DNA of 10,176 bases from positions 1-10,176 of the forward strand of contig JBIICM010000086.1 of the NCBI GenBank assembly GCA_044238875.1, written 5' to 3'. The notes beneath the pieces are model-generated. The model had not been told where the DNA came from. It searched no databases and saw only the letters and a program-made list of their open reading frames with translations. Below are positions 1 to 6,869 of the stretch, piece after piece. This DNA comes from JAIBAI01 sp044238875 (GTDB taxonomy: Bacteria > Bacteroidota > Bacteroidia > M30B66). The stretch's first letter is position 1. Every line of letters begins with the position of its first letter. Position numbers and translations under genes: made by a program.

Positions 1-442
1 ATCCTGAAACAATTGTCAATGCAGAGATCCCAATTGATGAAAGTAATAAGGCTCCGGTTGCAATAAGATTATTGCCTGCTTTTGTGAACAATTGGTTTCG
101 CAATGATACGGGCACGAAACTGTTTTCAATAAGCTTGATTTTAATGATCTGCTGAAAACTATCTGTATCATAAAATGGAGATCCCGGATAACTCATCGAA
201 AACCAGTTTACCAATATTTGCTCTTTGGTCTGATTCGAAAATACAATTGAACTATCGCCTGAAACACCCATGTATTTTATCCTGTGAAAAACCGGCCTGG
301 AACCCATGTAAACAGTGGATAGAGATTTTATAGTTAAAGCAATTTTCGCTCCGTTTTCCAAAAACAAGGTATCTTTCTGAGGCCCAGCAGCAAAAACCAA
401 ACAGCCTGAAAGAAGCGCGAATAATGTGATTAATATTTTCAT
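1..442 (-). CDS. Small exported or lipid-anchored protein of unknown function, partial (3' end beyond the left edge)
   Basis: I read this frame directly by reverse-complementing the left edge: it opens with ATG at 442 and stays free of stops for 147 codons to base 1, so the C terminus is missing. The N terminus (MKILITLFALLSGCLVFAAG) is a signal sequence: one Lys, then a hydrophobic core. It contains L-S-G-C at residues 12-14 ending in Cys14, which fits a lipobox, but a type I site after the downstream VFA is also possible. The mature part begins with a polar, beta-rich stretch (residues 24-110, with repeated Tyr, Phe and Ser). A hydrophobic segment at about residues 125-146 looks like a membrane helix. 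I do not recognise the family. It is transcribed away from the amidohydrolase gene across a 101-base spacer. Gene call confident, function unknown. Confidence 0.72.
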   Translation of the reverse strand, partial: MKILITLFALLSGCLVFAAGPQKDTLFLENGAKIALTIKSLSTVYMGSRPVFHRIKYMGVSGDSSIVFSNQTKEQILVNWFSMSYPGSPFYDTDSFQQIIKIKLIENSFVPVSLRNQLFTKAGNNLIATGALLLSSIGISALTIVSG

Positions 443-497
443 AATTTTAATTGAACCCGAACGAAGTCAAATTTGTAATTCTTTACCTATTGCGGGT

Positions 498-533
498 CAA
501 AATTAAATATATTTTTAACCCGGATAAAACAAA
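498..533 (-). promoter_or_regulatory. Possible Bacteroidota promoter for the leftward small exported protein
   Basis: On the minus strand bases 505-498 read TAATTTTG, a full match to the Bacteroidota -7 consensus TAnnTTTG. A TTTG lies at 533-530 as a candidate -33 box, but the 24-base spacing is longer than the usual 19-21. The -7 element is about 55 bases before the ATG at 442. I saw no equally good match for the rightward gene starting at 544 in the same spacer. Confidence 0.35.
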
Positions 534-543
534 CTAATTTCCA

Positions 544-1395
544 ATGAAGATTGACGCTCACCAGCATTTCTGGAAATATGATCCCCTGAAGCACAGCTGG
601 ATCACTGATGAAATGAAAGTAATTAAAAAAGATTTCATGCCCGATGACCTGAGTCCACTGCTTAAACAAAATGGATTCACCGGATGTGTTGCTGTTCAGG
701 CGGATCAGACGGAGGCCGAAACAAATTTCTTAACCGATCTCGCCGCATCAAATCATTCAATTATGGCTGTTGTGGGTTGGGTTGATTTATGCAGCGAAAA
801 TATTTCGCGCCGACTGGAGCATTTCAGCCAGTTTAAAATAATAAAAGGCTTCAGGCATATCTTACAAAGTGAAGTGCCCGAATTTATGCTTCAGGAAGGT
901 TTTCTCAGCGGCATTGGAGCCCTTGCTGAATACCATTACACTTACGATGTGCTGATTTTTCCGCAGCATTTAACCGCAGCCATAAAGTTGATACAAATGT
1001 TTCCGAATCAGCCATTTGTAATAGACCACCTTGCTAAGCCAGCCATTAAACGCGGATCAATACATGATTGGAAAAAAGACCTCGCACAAATTGCCGCGCA
1101 TGAAAATGTGTATTGTAAAGTATCGGGGTTAGTAACAGAAGCCCCTTCAAAAAACTGGGAAGCAGCTGATTTCACATCTTATCTGGATGCGGTTTATGAA
1201 TTGTTTGGCAGCAACAGGGTAATGTTTGGTTCTGACTGGCCGGTTTGTTTGCTGGAGGCTGATTACGAAAAGGTTTACCAGATCATTGAGCAGCATTTTT
1301 CGGGATATTCAGTGGATGAAAAGCAAAAGTTATTCGGCCTTAATGCGATGAAATTTTACAACATCAAACCGGCTGGAAGCCTTCAGACGGTTTGA
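544..1395 (+). CDS. COG3618 amidohydrolase (L-fuconolactonase / sugar-lactonase type)
   Basis: This 283-residue protein is a TIM-barrel metal-dependent hydrolase of the amidohydrolase-2 / COG3618 family, whose characterised members hydrolyse sugar lactones such as L-fuconolactone or L-rhamnonolactone in the cytoplasm. Visible signatures in order: DAHQHFW at residues 4-10 (metal-site H6 and H8), GFRHILQ at 102-108, VIDHLAKP at 159-166 (H162), CKVSGL at 191-196 and MFGSDWPV at 227-234 with the barrel Asp231. No signal peptide is present and the length is normal for the family. The first ATG gives the family-typical N terminus directly, so the start is well supported. It heads a compact rightward cluster, 28 bases before the ALDH7 gene. 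No other fucose or rhamnose genes are visible, so the true substrate is open. Family call confident, lactonase activity inferred. Confidence 0.88.
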   Translation: MKIDAHQHFWKYDPLKHSWITDEMKVIKKDFMPDDLSPLLKQNGFTGCVAVQADQTEAETNFLTDLAASNHSIMAVVGWVDLCSENISRRLEHFSQFKIIKGFRHILQSEVPEFMLQEGFLSGIGALAEYHYTYDVLIFPQHLTAAIKLIQMFPNQPFVIDHLAKPAIKRGSIHDWKKDLAQIAAHENVYCKVSGLVTEAPSKNWEAADFTSYLDAVYELFGSNRVMFGSDWPVCLLEADYEKVYQIIEQHFSGYSVDEKQKLFGLNAMKFYNIKPAGSLQTV

Positions 1396-1396
1396 T

Positions 1397-1404
1397 TACC
1401 TTTG
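1397..1404 (+). promoter_or_regulatory. Candidate internal -7 promoter element before the ALDH7 gene
   Basis: TACCTTTG is a perfect match to the Bacteroidota -7 motif TAnnTTTG. It begins two bases after the amidohydrolase stop and ends 19 bases before the ATG at 1424, which would leave a leader of roughly a dozen bases. No TTTG lies at the expected -33 position (about 1374-1377 reads TGGA), so half of the promoter is missing. It could let the dehydrogenase and downstream genes be expressed independently of the amidohydrolase. Confidence 0.4.
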
Positions 1405-1423
1405 TTGCATAATCGTATCAGCT

Positions 1424-2977
1424 ATGACAACCGCGGCATCTTCGGCCCCTGCAATCAGTGACATCTTAAAAAAACTTGGCATTCAGCCCGAGAATACCGG
1501 TGTATCAACCGGACTTCAGTGGCTCGAAGGTTCAGGTTCCTGGATTAGTTCTTTCTCACCCGCTGACGGGCAGGAGATTGCCCGCGTAAAGTGCGCCGGC
1601 GAATACGACTACCGGTCGGTTATAAAAACTGCCGGAACGGCTTTTAAACAATGGAGGAAAATGCCTGCACCGGCGCGGGGAGAAATTGTCAGGCAGATGG
1701 GAGCGGCTTTCAGACAGCACAAAGATGAGCTTGGGCGACTGGTATCTTATGAGATGGGGAAAAGCCTGCGCGAAGGTCTGGGGGAGGTCCAGGAAATTAT
1801 TGACATCTGTGACTTTGCCGTTGGTTTGTCAAGGCAGCTTTACGGACTTACCATGCACAGCGAACGTCAGGATCACCGCATGTATGAGCAATGGCACCCC
1901 TTAGGAATCACAGGCATTATTTCGGCATTTAACTTTCCGGTGGCAGTATGGTCATGGAATGCCATGATTGCCTGGGTCTGCGGGGATGTTTGCATTTGGA
2001 AACCGTCCTCGAAAACACCCCTCTGTGCAATTGCCTGCCAGCATATCATTGCCGGTGTTTTGAAGCGCAACCAGGTGCCGGAGGGCGTTTCCTGCCTGCT
2101 GATTGGCAACGCCATGGGCGACCTGCTGAATAACGACCGGCAGGTACCACTGATTTCCTTTACCGGTTCAACCCGGATAGGCCAACATGTTGCCCAGACA
2201 GTGGCCGGCCGCTTCGGCAAAACAATCCTTGAACTGGGCGGCAACAACGCGATTATTGTGACCCCCGAAGCCGACCTGAAAATGATGCTGATCGGCACCG
2301 TTTTCGGGGCTGTAGGTACCGCCGGACAGCGTTGCACCAGCACACGCCGGCTGATTGTTCACCAAAGCATTTATGATCAGGTGAAAACCTCGCTGAAAAG
2401 CGCCTATGCACAACTGAAAACCGGAAACCCCTTGCTAGAGGAAAATCATGTAGGGCCTCTGATTGATCGCAAAGCGGTTGAAGATTATCAGAAAGCCATT
2501 GAGCGGGCCCTTGCTGAAGGCGGGAAAGAACTGGTAACGGGCGGTGTACTTTCCGGAGAAGGTTATGAGAGTGGTTGCTACGTAAAACCCTGCATCATCG
2601 AAGCGGAAAACCATTTTGAAATTGTGCAGGAGGAAACTTTTGCCCCCATTCTTTACCTGATCCGCTACAACACCCTTGAAGAAGCCATCGCCCTTCAGAA
2701 TGGGGTGCCCCAGGGTCTGTCATCCTCAATCTTCACCACCAACATGCGTGAGATGGAGCTGTTTCTTTCTGCCGGAGGGTCTGACTGCGGTATCGCCAAC
2801 GTAAACATCGGGACATCCGGAGCCGAAATAGGCGGAGCCTTTGGAGGCGAAAAGGAAACCGGTGGCGGAAGGGAATCGGGGTCTGATGCCTGGAAGGCCT
2901 ACATGCGCCGGCAAACAAATACAATCAATTACGGAACGAGTCTGCCGCTGGCGCAGGGCATCGAGTTTAAGTTCTGA
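1424..2977 (+). CDS. amaB: ALDH7-family aldehyde dehydrogenase (antiquitin / L-aminoadipate-semialdehyde dehydrogenase)
   Basis: This full-length 517-residue enzyme should oxidise 2-aminoadipate 6-semialdehyde (in equilibrium with cyclic piperideine-6-carboxylate) to 2-aminoadipate using NAD(P)+, a late step of lysine or pipecolate catabolism. The ALDH catalytic set is complete: Asn170 in SAFNFPV, Lys193 in IWKPSSKTPL, FTGST at 246-250, general base Glu270 in LELGG, nucleophile Cys304 in GQRCT and Glu404 in EETFAP. The C-terminal block at 465-490 (SGAEIGGAFGG through GGGRESGSDAW), followed by YMRR and LPLAQGIEF, is diagnostic of the antiquitin subfamily rather than other ALDHs. The protein is cytoplasmic with no signal peptide. 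It sits between an amidohydrolase and a small lipoprotein gene; no lysine-degradation partners are in the window. The symbol follows bacterial orthologues and is less certain than the family. GC content looks higher than in the preceding gene. Confidence 0.93.
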   Translation: MTTAASSAPAISDILKKLGIQPENTGVSTGLQWLEGSGSWISSFSPADGQEIARVKCAGEYDYRSVIKTAGTAFKQWRKMPAPARGEIVRQMGAAFRQHKDELGRLVSYEMGKSLREGLGEVQEIIDICDFAVGLSRQLYGLTMHSERQDHRMYEQWHPLGITGIISAFNFPVAVWSWNAMIAWVCGDVCIWKPSSKTPLCAIACQHIIAGVLKRNQVPEGVSCLLIGNAMGDLLNNDRQVPLISFTGSTRIGQHVAQTVAGRFGKTILELGGNNAIIVTPEADLKMMLIGTVFGAVGTAGQRCTSTRRLIVHQSIYDQVKTSLKSAYAQLKTGNPLLEENHVGPLIDRKAVEDYQKAIERALAEGGKELVTGGVLSGEGYESGCYVKPCIIEAENHFEIVQEETFAPILYLIRYNTLEEAIALQNGVPQGLSSSIFTTNMREMELFLSAGGSDCGIANVNIGTSGAEIGGAFGGEKETGGGRESGSDAWKAYMRRQTNTINYGTSLPLAQGIEFKF

Positions 2978-2983
2978 CGCGAG

Positions 2984-3538
2984 ATGTACCTGCTGATCGC
3001 ACTATTGCTTACAAGCCTTGTTTGCTGCACAGGTATTGAAAAACCTGTGAAACAGGAGCGCTATTTCGATAACATGGGTTGGTTTCAGGCTGAGCTGAAA
3101 AGCAAGCAGAAAGCAAACCCGGAAATCGAAAAGACCTTATGGGTTGATGGAGATTCTTCAAGGGTTAATGCCCATCCGGAAAGCTGGCAAAAAGAACTTG
3201 GTATTTTTATGGAAACTGACCTGAATAAAGCGGTTTATGCCGGCAAATTCAAGGTTGACACCCAGGTGCTGGCCGACAGATCCATCATGATTACCTGTCT
3301 TGCTGCCGATCCTGATATCAATATCAGAAAATACACGGTGCAGAAAAAGAACGATGCGGTGATAAAAGTGAGTGCCGAATTGCTGAGCAGAAGTCCACTG
3401 CTCCGCACAGCGATGCGCTGGTCGTATATGCCTGACAGCGGCTACGATTTAAAGGGGCTTCATGAAATGAAAGGCCTGCGGAAAAATGAATTTGATGTCA
3501 GAGCCCGGTTCAGGCCACAAGCACAAAACGCACCATGA
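2984..3538 (+). CDS. Small putative lipoprotein of unknown function
   Basis: The 184-residue product opens with a hydrophobic stretch (residues 1-16) ending in LVCCTG, where Cys14 or Cys15 could be lipidated. This is an imperfect lipobox, because the residue before Cys15 is Cys rather than Gly, Ala or Ser, and the n-region has no Lys or Arg. The start cannot be moved far: this frame is the same as the dehydrogenase frame, and that gene's TGA lies only two codons upstream. The mature part is polar, with about 20% Lys, Arg, Asp and Glu by eye. It contains SWQKELGIFMETDLNKAVYAG (about residues 68-88 region), which resembles uncharacterised Bacteroidota lipoproteins I have seen with a W-x-x-EL-x-x-F-x-x-x-D-[IL]-NK pattern. 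No catalytic motif is visible. Its stop overlaps the antiporter start by four bases (ATGA), implying translational coupling. Function unknown. Confidence 0.78.
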   Translation: MYLLIALLLTSLVCCTGIEKPVKQERYFDNMGWFQAELKSKQKANPEIEKTLWVDGDSSRVNAHPESWQKELGIFMETDLNKAVYAGKFKVDTQVLADRSIMITCLAADPDINIRKYTVQKKNDAVIKVSAELLSRSPLLRTAMRWSYMPDSGYDLKGLHEMKGLRKNEFDVRARFRPQAQNAP

Positions 3539-4794
3539 CCATTGCCATACTGTTGATTTTTATTGCCGGATACACAGCCATTGCGCTGGAGCACCGCATT
3601 GCCGTAAACAAATCTGGAACAGCTCTGCTAACAGCCATTCTGATGTGGACATTGTACAATGCCGGATGGCCGGATGAAGAAATTGTACCCGAGCTGGCAC
3701 ATCATCTGGAGGAAATTTCCGAAATACTTTTTTTCCTCATGGGGGCCATGACCATTGTCGAGATTATTGACCTGCACGATGGGTTCAACATGATCACCAA
3801 CCGCATCAACACCCGAAATCAGATTCGTCTGCTTTGGATCATCGCGGGCATCTCATTTTTCCTTTCCGCGCTGCTCGATAATCTCACCACTGCCATCGTG
3901 ATGGTATCATTAACCAGAAAGATCATTTCAGTAAAGCACCAACGATTGTTTTTTGCCGGGCTGATTGTAATTGCATGCAATGCCGGAGGAGCCTGGTCGC
4001 CTGTGGGAGACGTTACCACCACCATGCTTTGGATCAGTGGTAAGGTTACCGAATTGAATATAATCAAAACATTGCTCATACCCAGCATTGTGAGTTTATT
4101 GGTTCCATTGATTTACGTGACCATTTTCGAAAGGAAAAATCTTTTGGGTGAACTCATTCCTCCGGAAAAGAGACAAATCGGAAGGGAAAACACACTGATT
4201 TTCTTTATCGGCACCGGCGGATTGATCATGGTACCTGTTTTCAAGCTGCTGACAGGCCTTCCGCCCTACGTAGGCATGCTGCTCATGTTGGGTATTATTT
4301 GGGTGGTAGCAGATCTGATGCACCGACATAAGGAAGATGACCTGAGGAACCGTTTTTCTGCAAGCAATGCCATTCGCCGGATTGATCTGCCCAGTCTGCT
4401 TTTCTTTTTGGGGATATTGCTGGCTGTGGGGGCATTGCAGTCAATGCATCTGCTAAACGGAGCTGCAGCATGGATGGATCAGCGGATTGGTAACAAAGAC
4501 CTGATTGTGATGATTATTGGTTTATTGTCGGCTATTGTTGATAATGTACCGCTGGTAGCCGCTGCCATGGGCATGTATGACTTCCCCGCTGATCACAAAT
4601 TCTGGGAATTTCTGGCTTATGCTGCCGGAACGGGTGGCAGCGTTTTGATCATTGGTTCAGCTGCTGGTGTTGCTGTTATGGGCATTGAAAAAATCGATTT
4701 TCTCTGGTATCTGAAAAAAATCAGCCTCATCGCCTTGTTGGGCTATTTTGCAGGCGCGCTTGTTTATCTTTTTCAATACGAACTTATGTTTTAA
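3535..4794 (+). CDS. nhaD: NhaD-type Na+/H+ antiporter
   Basis: This 419-residue inner-membrane protein has about ten to twelve hydrophobic segments and belongs to the NhaD branch of the ion-transporter (ArsB/NhaD) superfamily, which exports Na+ (or Li+) in exchange for H+. Family marks are the pseudo-symmetric pair of broken-helix motifs: SALLDNLTTAI at 111-121 (Asp115, Asn116) and AIVDNVPLVAA at 333-343 (Asp336, Asn337). Also visible are NAGGAWSPVGDVTTT at 149-163 and GTGGSVLIIGSAAG at 366-379. The early HHLEEISEILFFLMGAMTIVE segment (56-76) is also typical of NhaD. Length is somewhat short for the family (many are 420-480), but both halves are complete. The ATG start overlaps the previous stop (ATGA), so it is probably coupled to the lipoprotein gene. 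The stop shares TTAA with the convergent gene. The preceding enzymes suggest no obvious link to sodium. Confidence 0.92.
   Translation: MTIAILLIFIAGYTAIALEHRIAVNKSGTALLTAILMWTLYNAGWPDEEIVPELAHHLEEISEILFFLMGAMTIVEIIDLHDGFNMITNRINTRNQIRLLWIIAGISFFLSALLDNLTTAIVMVSLTRKIISVKHQRLFFAGLIVIACNAGGAWSPVGDVTTTMLWISGKVTELNIIKTLLIPSIVSLLVPLIYVTIFERKNLLGELIPPEKRQIGRENTLIFFIGTGGLIMVPVFKLLTGLPPYVGMLLMLGIIWVVADLMHRHKEDDLRNRFSASNAIRRIDLPSLLFFLGILLAVGALQSMHLLNGAAAWMDQRIGNKDLIVMIIGLLSAIVDNVPLVAAAMGMYDFPADHKFWEFLAYAAGTGGSVLIIGSAAGVAVMGIEKIDFLWYLKKISLIALLGYFAGALVYLFQYELMF
4791..4794. other. Shared TTAA forming the stop codons of two convergent genes
   Basis: The palindromic TTAA supplies the TAA stop of the antiporter on the plus strand (4792-4794) and the TAA stop of the PorE-like gene on the minus strand (4793-4791). 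The genes therefore overlap tail to tail by four bases, leaving no intergenic terminator. Each transcript must end inside the antisense of the other gene. Both protein ends look natural, so this is not an annotation artefact. Confidence 0.9.
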
Positions 4795-6731
4795 GGTCGC
4801 AGAATGCTGAACTCTGTTCTTCGGTTCAGGCTCCTGCCTTCAGCTGTTGTATTGGGCGCCACCGGTTTCGATTCTCCATAACCTTTGGCTACCAGGCGTG
4901 CGGATGCAACGCCTTTTCCTGCCAGAAAATCAACCACCGCCTGTGCCCTTGCCTGTGATAACCTGAGGTTGTCGGCATCGTTGCCCACATCATCGGTATG
5001 CCCACCGATCTCAACCGTTGTTGTTGGATTTTTTTCAAGAAACTCGCGAAGTTTATCGAGTTCAGCCAGTGAGGTGGGCAAAAGGGTACTGGAACCACTT
5101 TCAAAAAAGATATTTTTCAGCACGATCGGCTTCCCTGCAATAATGGGGCTTAGCCTAATATTGGCTTCAAAGCGGTCATCCGGCCCCAGATTGGACCCCA
5201 GGCTGTAATTGCCTGAATAAAAGAGATATCCCGGCGCACTTACATTCAGCGCATAACTGCTCCCTGAAGGGATGCAAACAAGGTATTCACCGTTAATTCT
5301 ATCTGAGACAGTAGCAGCCGAAAGGTCGCCGGTTTTCAGGTCAATTACCGCTACCTGTGCCTGCAGGGGCTTGCCATCGGGGTCGGCGCTGATGATGCCT
5401 TTCAGATAGGTAACCGGCCGGGGTCGCATTGAAGATGGCAATTCAAAGCGGTACAGATCACGCCCGCCTTTTCCGCCAGGCCGGGCGCTTGAATAATAGG
5501 CCCTGTTACCCTGCGCGTTAACCACCAGATGTTCTTCGTCAGAAGAAGTGTTGATTGGATAACCCAGATTTTCAGGTTTTGACCAGGTGCTGTCGGCGTT
5601 TCTGCGACTCACATATAAATCCTGGCCACCCATACCCGGATGACCTGCGGAGGTAAAGAACAACGTTTTGCCATCGGGATGAAGAAAGGGCCCTGACTCA
5701 TCAAAAGGGGTGTTCAGCACGGAGCCCATATTGCGGGGTTTGCTCCAGCGCGCCTGGGCGTTTCTGAAAGCCTGGTAGAGGTCACCTCCACCCAGCGTGC
5801 CCTCCCGCTTGCTTACGAAGATGATTTCCCTGCCGTCGGCCGAAATGGTGGGCTGCGTATCCCAGAAAACAGAATTAAGGCTTCCCAGGTTCTGCGGGGC
5901 TGACCATTGGCTGCCAGCCCGCTGACTCACATAAAGATCGCAGCTTCCCAGGCCGTCTTTTCGTTCACAGGCAGTAAAAAACAGGGTGTTTCCATCGGGC
6001 GAAAGGCAGTGCGCCCCTTCATTGCCGTGAGAGTTTACCGGAGGCCCCAGCGCCCTTGCGAGGTTCCAGGTCTCTCCTTCCATCCGGCTGAAATAAAAAT
6101 CTTCCTCAAAGGGCGAAGCCCCCACATCTGACATGCCATCCCTTGGTCTTTTTCGCGTGAAGAGCAGATACGACTCATCGGCTGACACGGCAGGGTGGTA
6201 CTCGTCAAGCGGAGAATTCACCAGCTCACCCAGGTTCTCAGGTTTGAATTCAACCGGATTATTAACCGCCTGCTCCGCAAAGCGGCAGTTGGCCAGTCGG
6301 TGCTCCCCTTTTTTCCGCATATCAGGATGTATGCGTTCATAGGAAAGAAATTTCTCAAGGTTTTTCACCGCCTGCCCATACCGGCCGAGTTTCATTTCCG
6401 TGCCGGCAAGGTTGTAATAATTGGGCGGGAAACGATCGGGCATAATTCGGATGGCTTCGTTGTAATGCGTTACGGCACCTTCATAATCTTCGAGATCATC
6501 CTGCACATTGGCCAGCAGCATGTGTGCTTCAAAGAACTCCGGATCGGCCTCCAGCGCCTCTTTGAGAAGACCGGCAGCTTCTGATGATTTGCGGTATTCA
6601 TAAAACCGGCGGGCTTCCTCAAACCGCCCTGCCGCCTTCTTACTTTTGGTGGTCAGCGTACCCTGCTGCGCCTTACATCCGGCAGACCATAAAAGCAGGA
6701 AGGCCGATAAAAACTGCAATGAAATTTTCAT
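4791..6731 (-). CDS. PorE-like outer-membrane lipoprotein: TPR, PD40 propeller, carboxypeptidase-regulatory and OmpA domains
   Basis: The 646-residue protein starts with a lipoprotein signal (MKISLQFLSAFLLLWSAGC), lipidated Cys19 after S-A-G. The following KAQQG lacks the acidic surface-export signal, so it should face the periplasm. Domains in order: TPR-like helices at about 33-150 (EALEADPEFFEAHMLLANVQ, then YNLAGTEMKLGRYGQAV); five PD40/WD40-like blades at about 175-430, each with a D-G or related turn, FFTS-like strand and G-G-x-DLY; a carboxypeptidase-regulatory-like beta domain at about 440-530; and OmpA_C at 536-646, with HTDDVG and R595. D580 and R595 match the spacing of the diaminopimelate-binding Asp/Arg pair of OmpA proteins. 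This order matches PorE (PG1058 of Porphyromonas gingivalis), which links the type IX secretion machinery to peptidoglycan, but Bacteroidota carry many paralogues, so orthology is not proven. The next gene upstream encodes a type IX substrate. No convincing promoter; a one-mismatch TACTTTTC lies at 6753-6746. Confidence 0.88.
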   Translation of the reverse strand: MKISLQFLSAFLLLWSAGCKAQQGTLTTKSKKAAGRFEEARRFYEYRKSSEAAGLLKEALEADPEFFEAHMLLANVQDDLEDYEGAVTHYNEAIRIMPDRFPPNYYNLAGTEMKLGRYGQAVKNLEKFLSYERIHPDMRKKGEHRLANCRFAEQAVNNPVEFKPENLGELVNSPLDEYHPAVSADESYLLFTRKRPRDGMSDVGASPFEEDFYFSRMEGETWNLARALGPPVNSHGNEGAHCLSPDGNTLFFTACERKDGLGSCDLYVSQRAGSQWSAPQNLGSLNSVFWDTQPTISADGREIIFVSKREGTLGGGDLYQAFRNAQARWSKPRNMGSVLNTPFDESGPFLHPDGKTLFFTSAGHPGMGGQDLYVSRRNADSTWSKPENLGYPINTSSDEEHLVVNAQGNRAYYSSARPGGKGGRDLYRFELPSSMRPRPVTYLKGIISADPDGKPLQAQVAVIDLKTGDLSAATVSDRINGEYLVCIPSGSSYALNVSAPGYLFYSGNYSLGSNLGPDDRFEANIRLSPIIAGKPIVLKNIFFESGSSTLLPTSLAELDKLREFLEKNPTTTVEIGGHTDDVGNDADNLRLSQARAQAVVDFLAGKGVASARLVAKGYGESKPVAPNTTAEGRSLNRRTEFSILRP

Positions 6732-6800
6732 CCTGATTAAAACGTGAAAAGTAGGGGTTTCTTTTGTATCAGGCGATACTCATGGTATTTGTCAGGGAAA

Positions 6801-6848
6801 GAAAAAACAAAAAATAAGCGGGCCGATAAATTTGATTCATCTGCCCGC
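6801..6848 (-). terminator. Rho-independent terminator after the giant surface-protein gene
   Basis: Read on the minus strand, 22 bases past the stop at 6870, there is a long hairpin. The outer stem GCGGGC pairs with GCCCGC (6848-6843 with 6823-6818), then one A/G mismatch, then GATGAAT pairs with ATTTATC (one G-U wobble) around a CAA loop at 6834-6832. It is followed at once by a T-rich run, TTATTTTTTGTTTTTT (6817-6802). On the plus strand the tail is A-rich, so it works only leftward. It should separate the giant gene from the PorE-like gene, which then needs its own promoter in 6732-6800. Confidence 0.88.
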
Positions 6849-6869
6849 CCCTATGCGATTGATTGCGTT

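Noticed and set aside
468..475. Eight-base palindrome CAAATTTG in the divergent spacer
   Set aside because: It is too short and AT-rich to call an operator without a second copy or a known regulator.
1873..2343. A 156-codon open frame antisense to the dehydrogenase gene
   Set aside because: It lies fully inside a strongly conserved ALDH gene. Its product is Pro-, Arg- and Ser-rich without a recognisable domain, as expected for a shadow of a GC-richer coding strand.
4807..4829. Inverted repeat CTGAAC / GTTCAG with an 11-base loop just past the antiporter stop
   Set aside because: The stem is short, no T-run follows it, and the bases encode the conserved OmpA ending NRRTEF, so it is probably not a terminator.
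6195..6584. A 129-codon plus-strand open frame opposite the TPR region of the PorE-like gene
   Set aside because: The minus strand has clear lipoprotein and TPR coding across it, and the plus-strand product shows no domain or promoter.
6732..6869. Possible small gene or RNA between the two minus-strand genes
   Set aside because: The only frame through it is an A-rich plus-strand one running into the giant gene, and the structure is explained by a leftward terminator plus a short promoter region.
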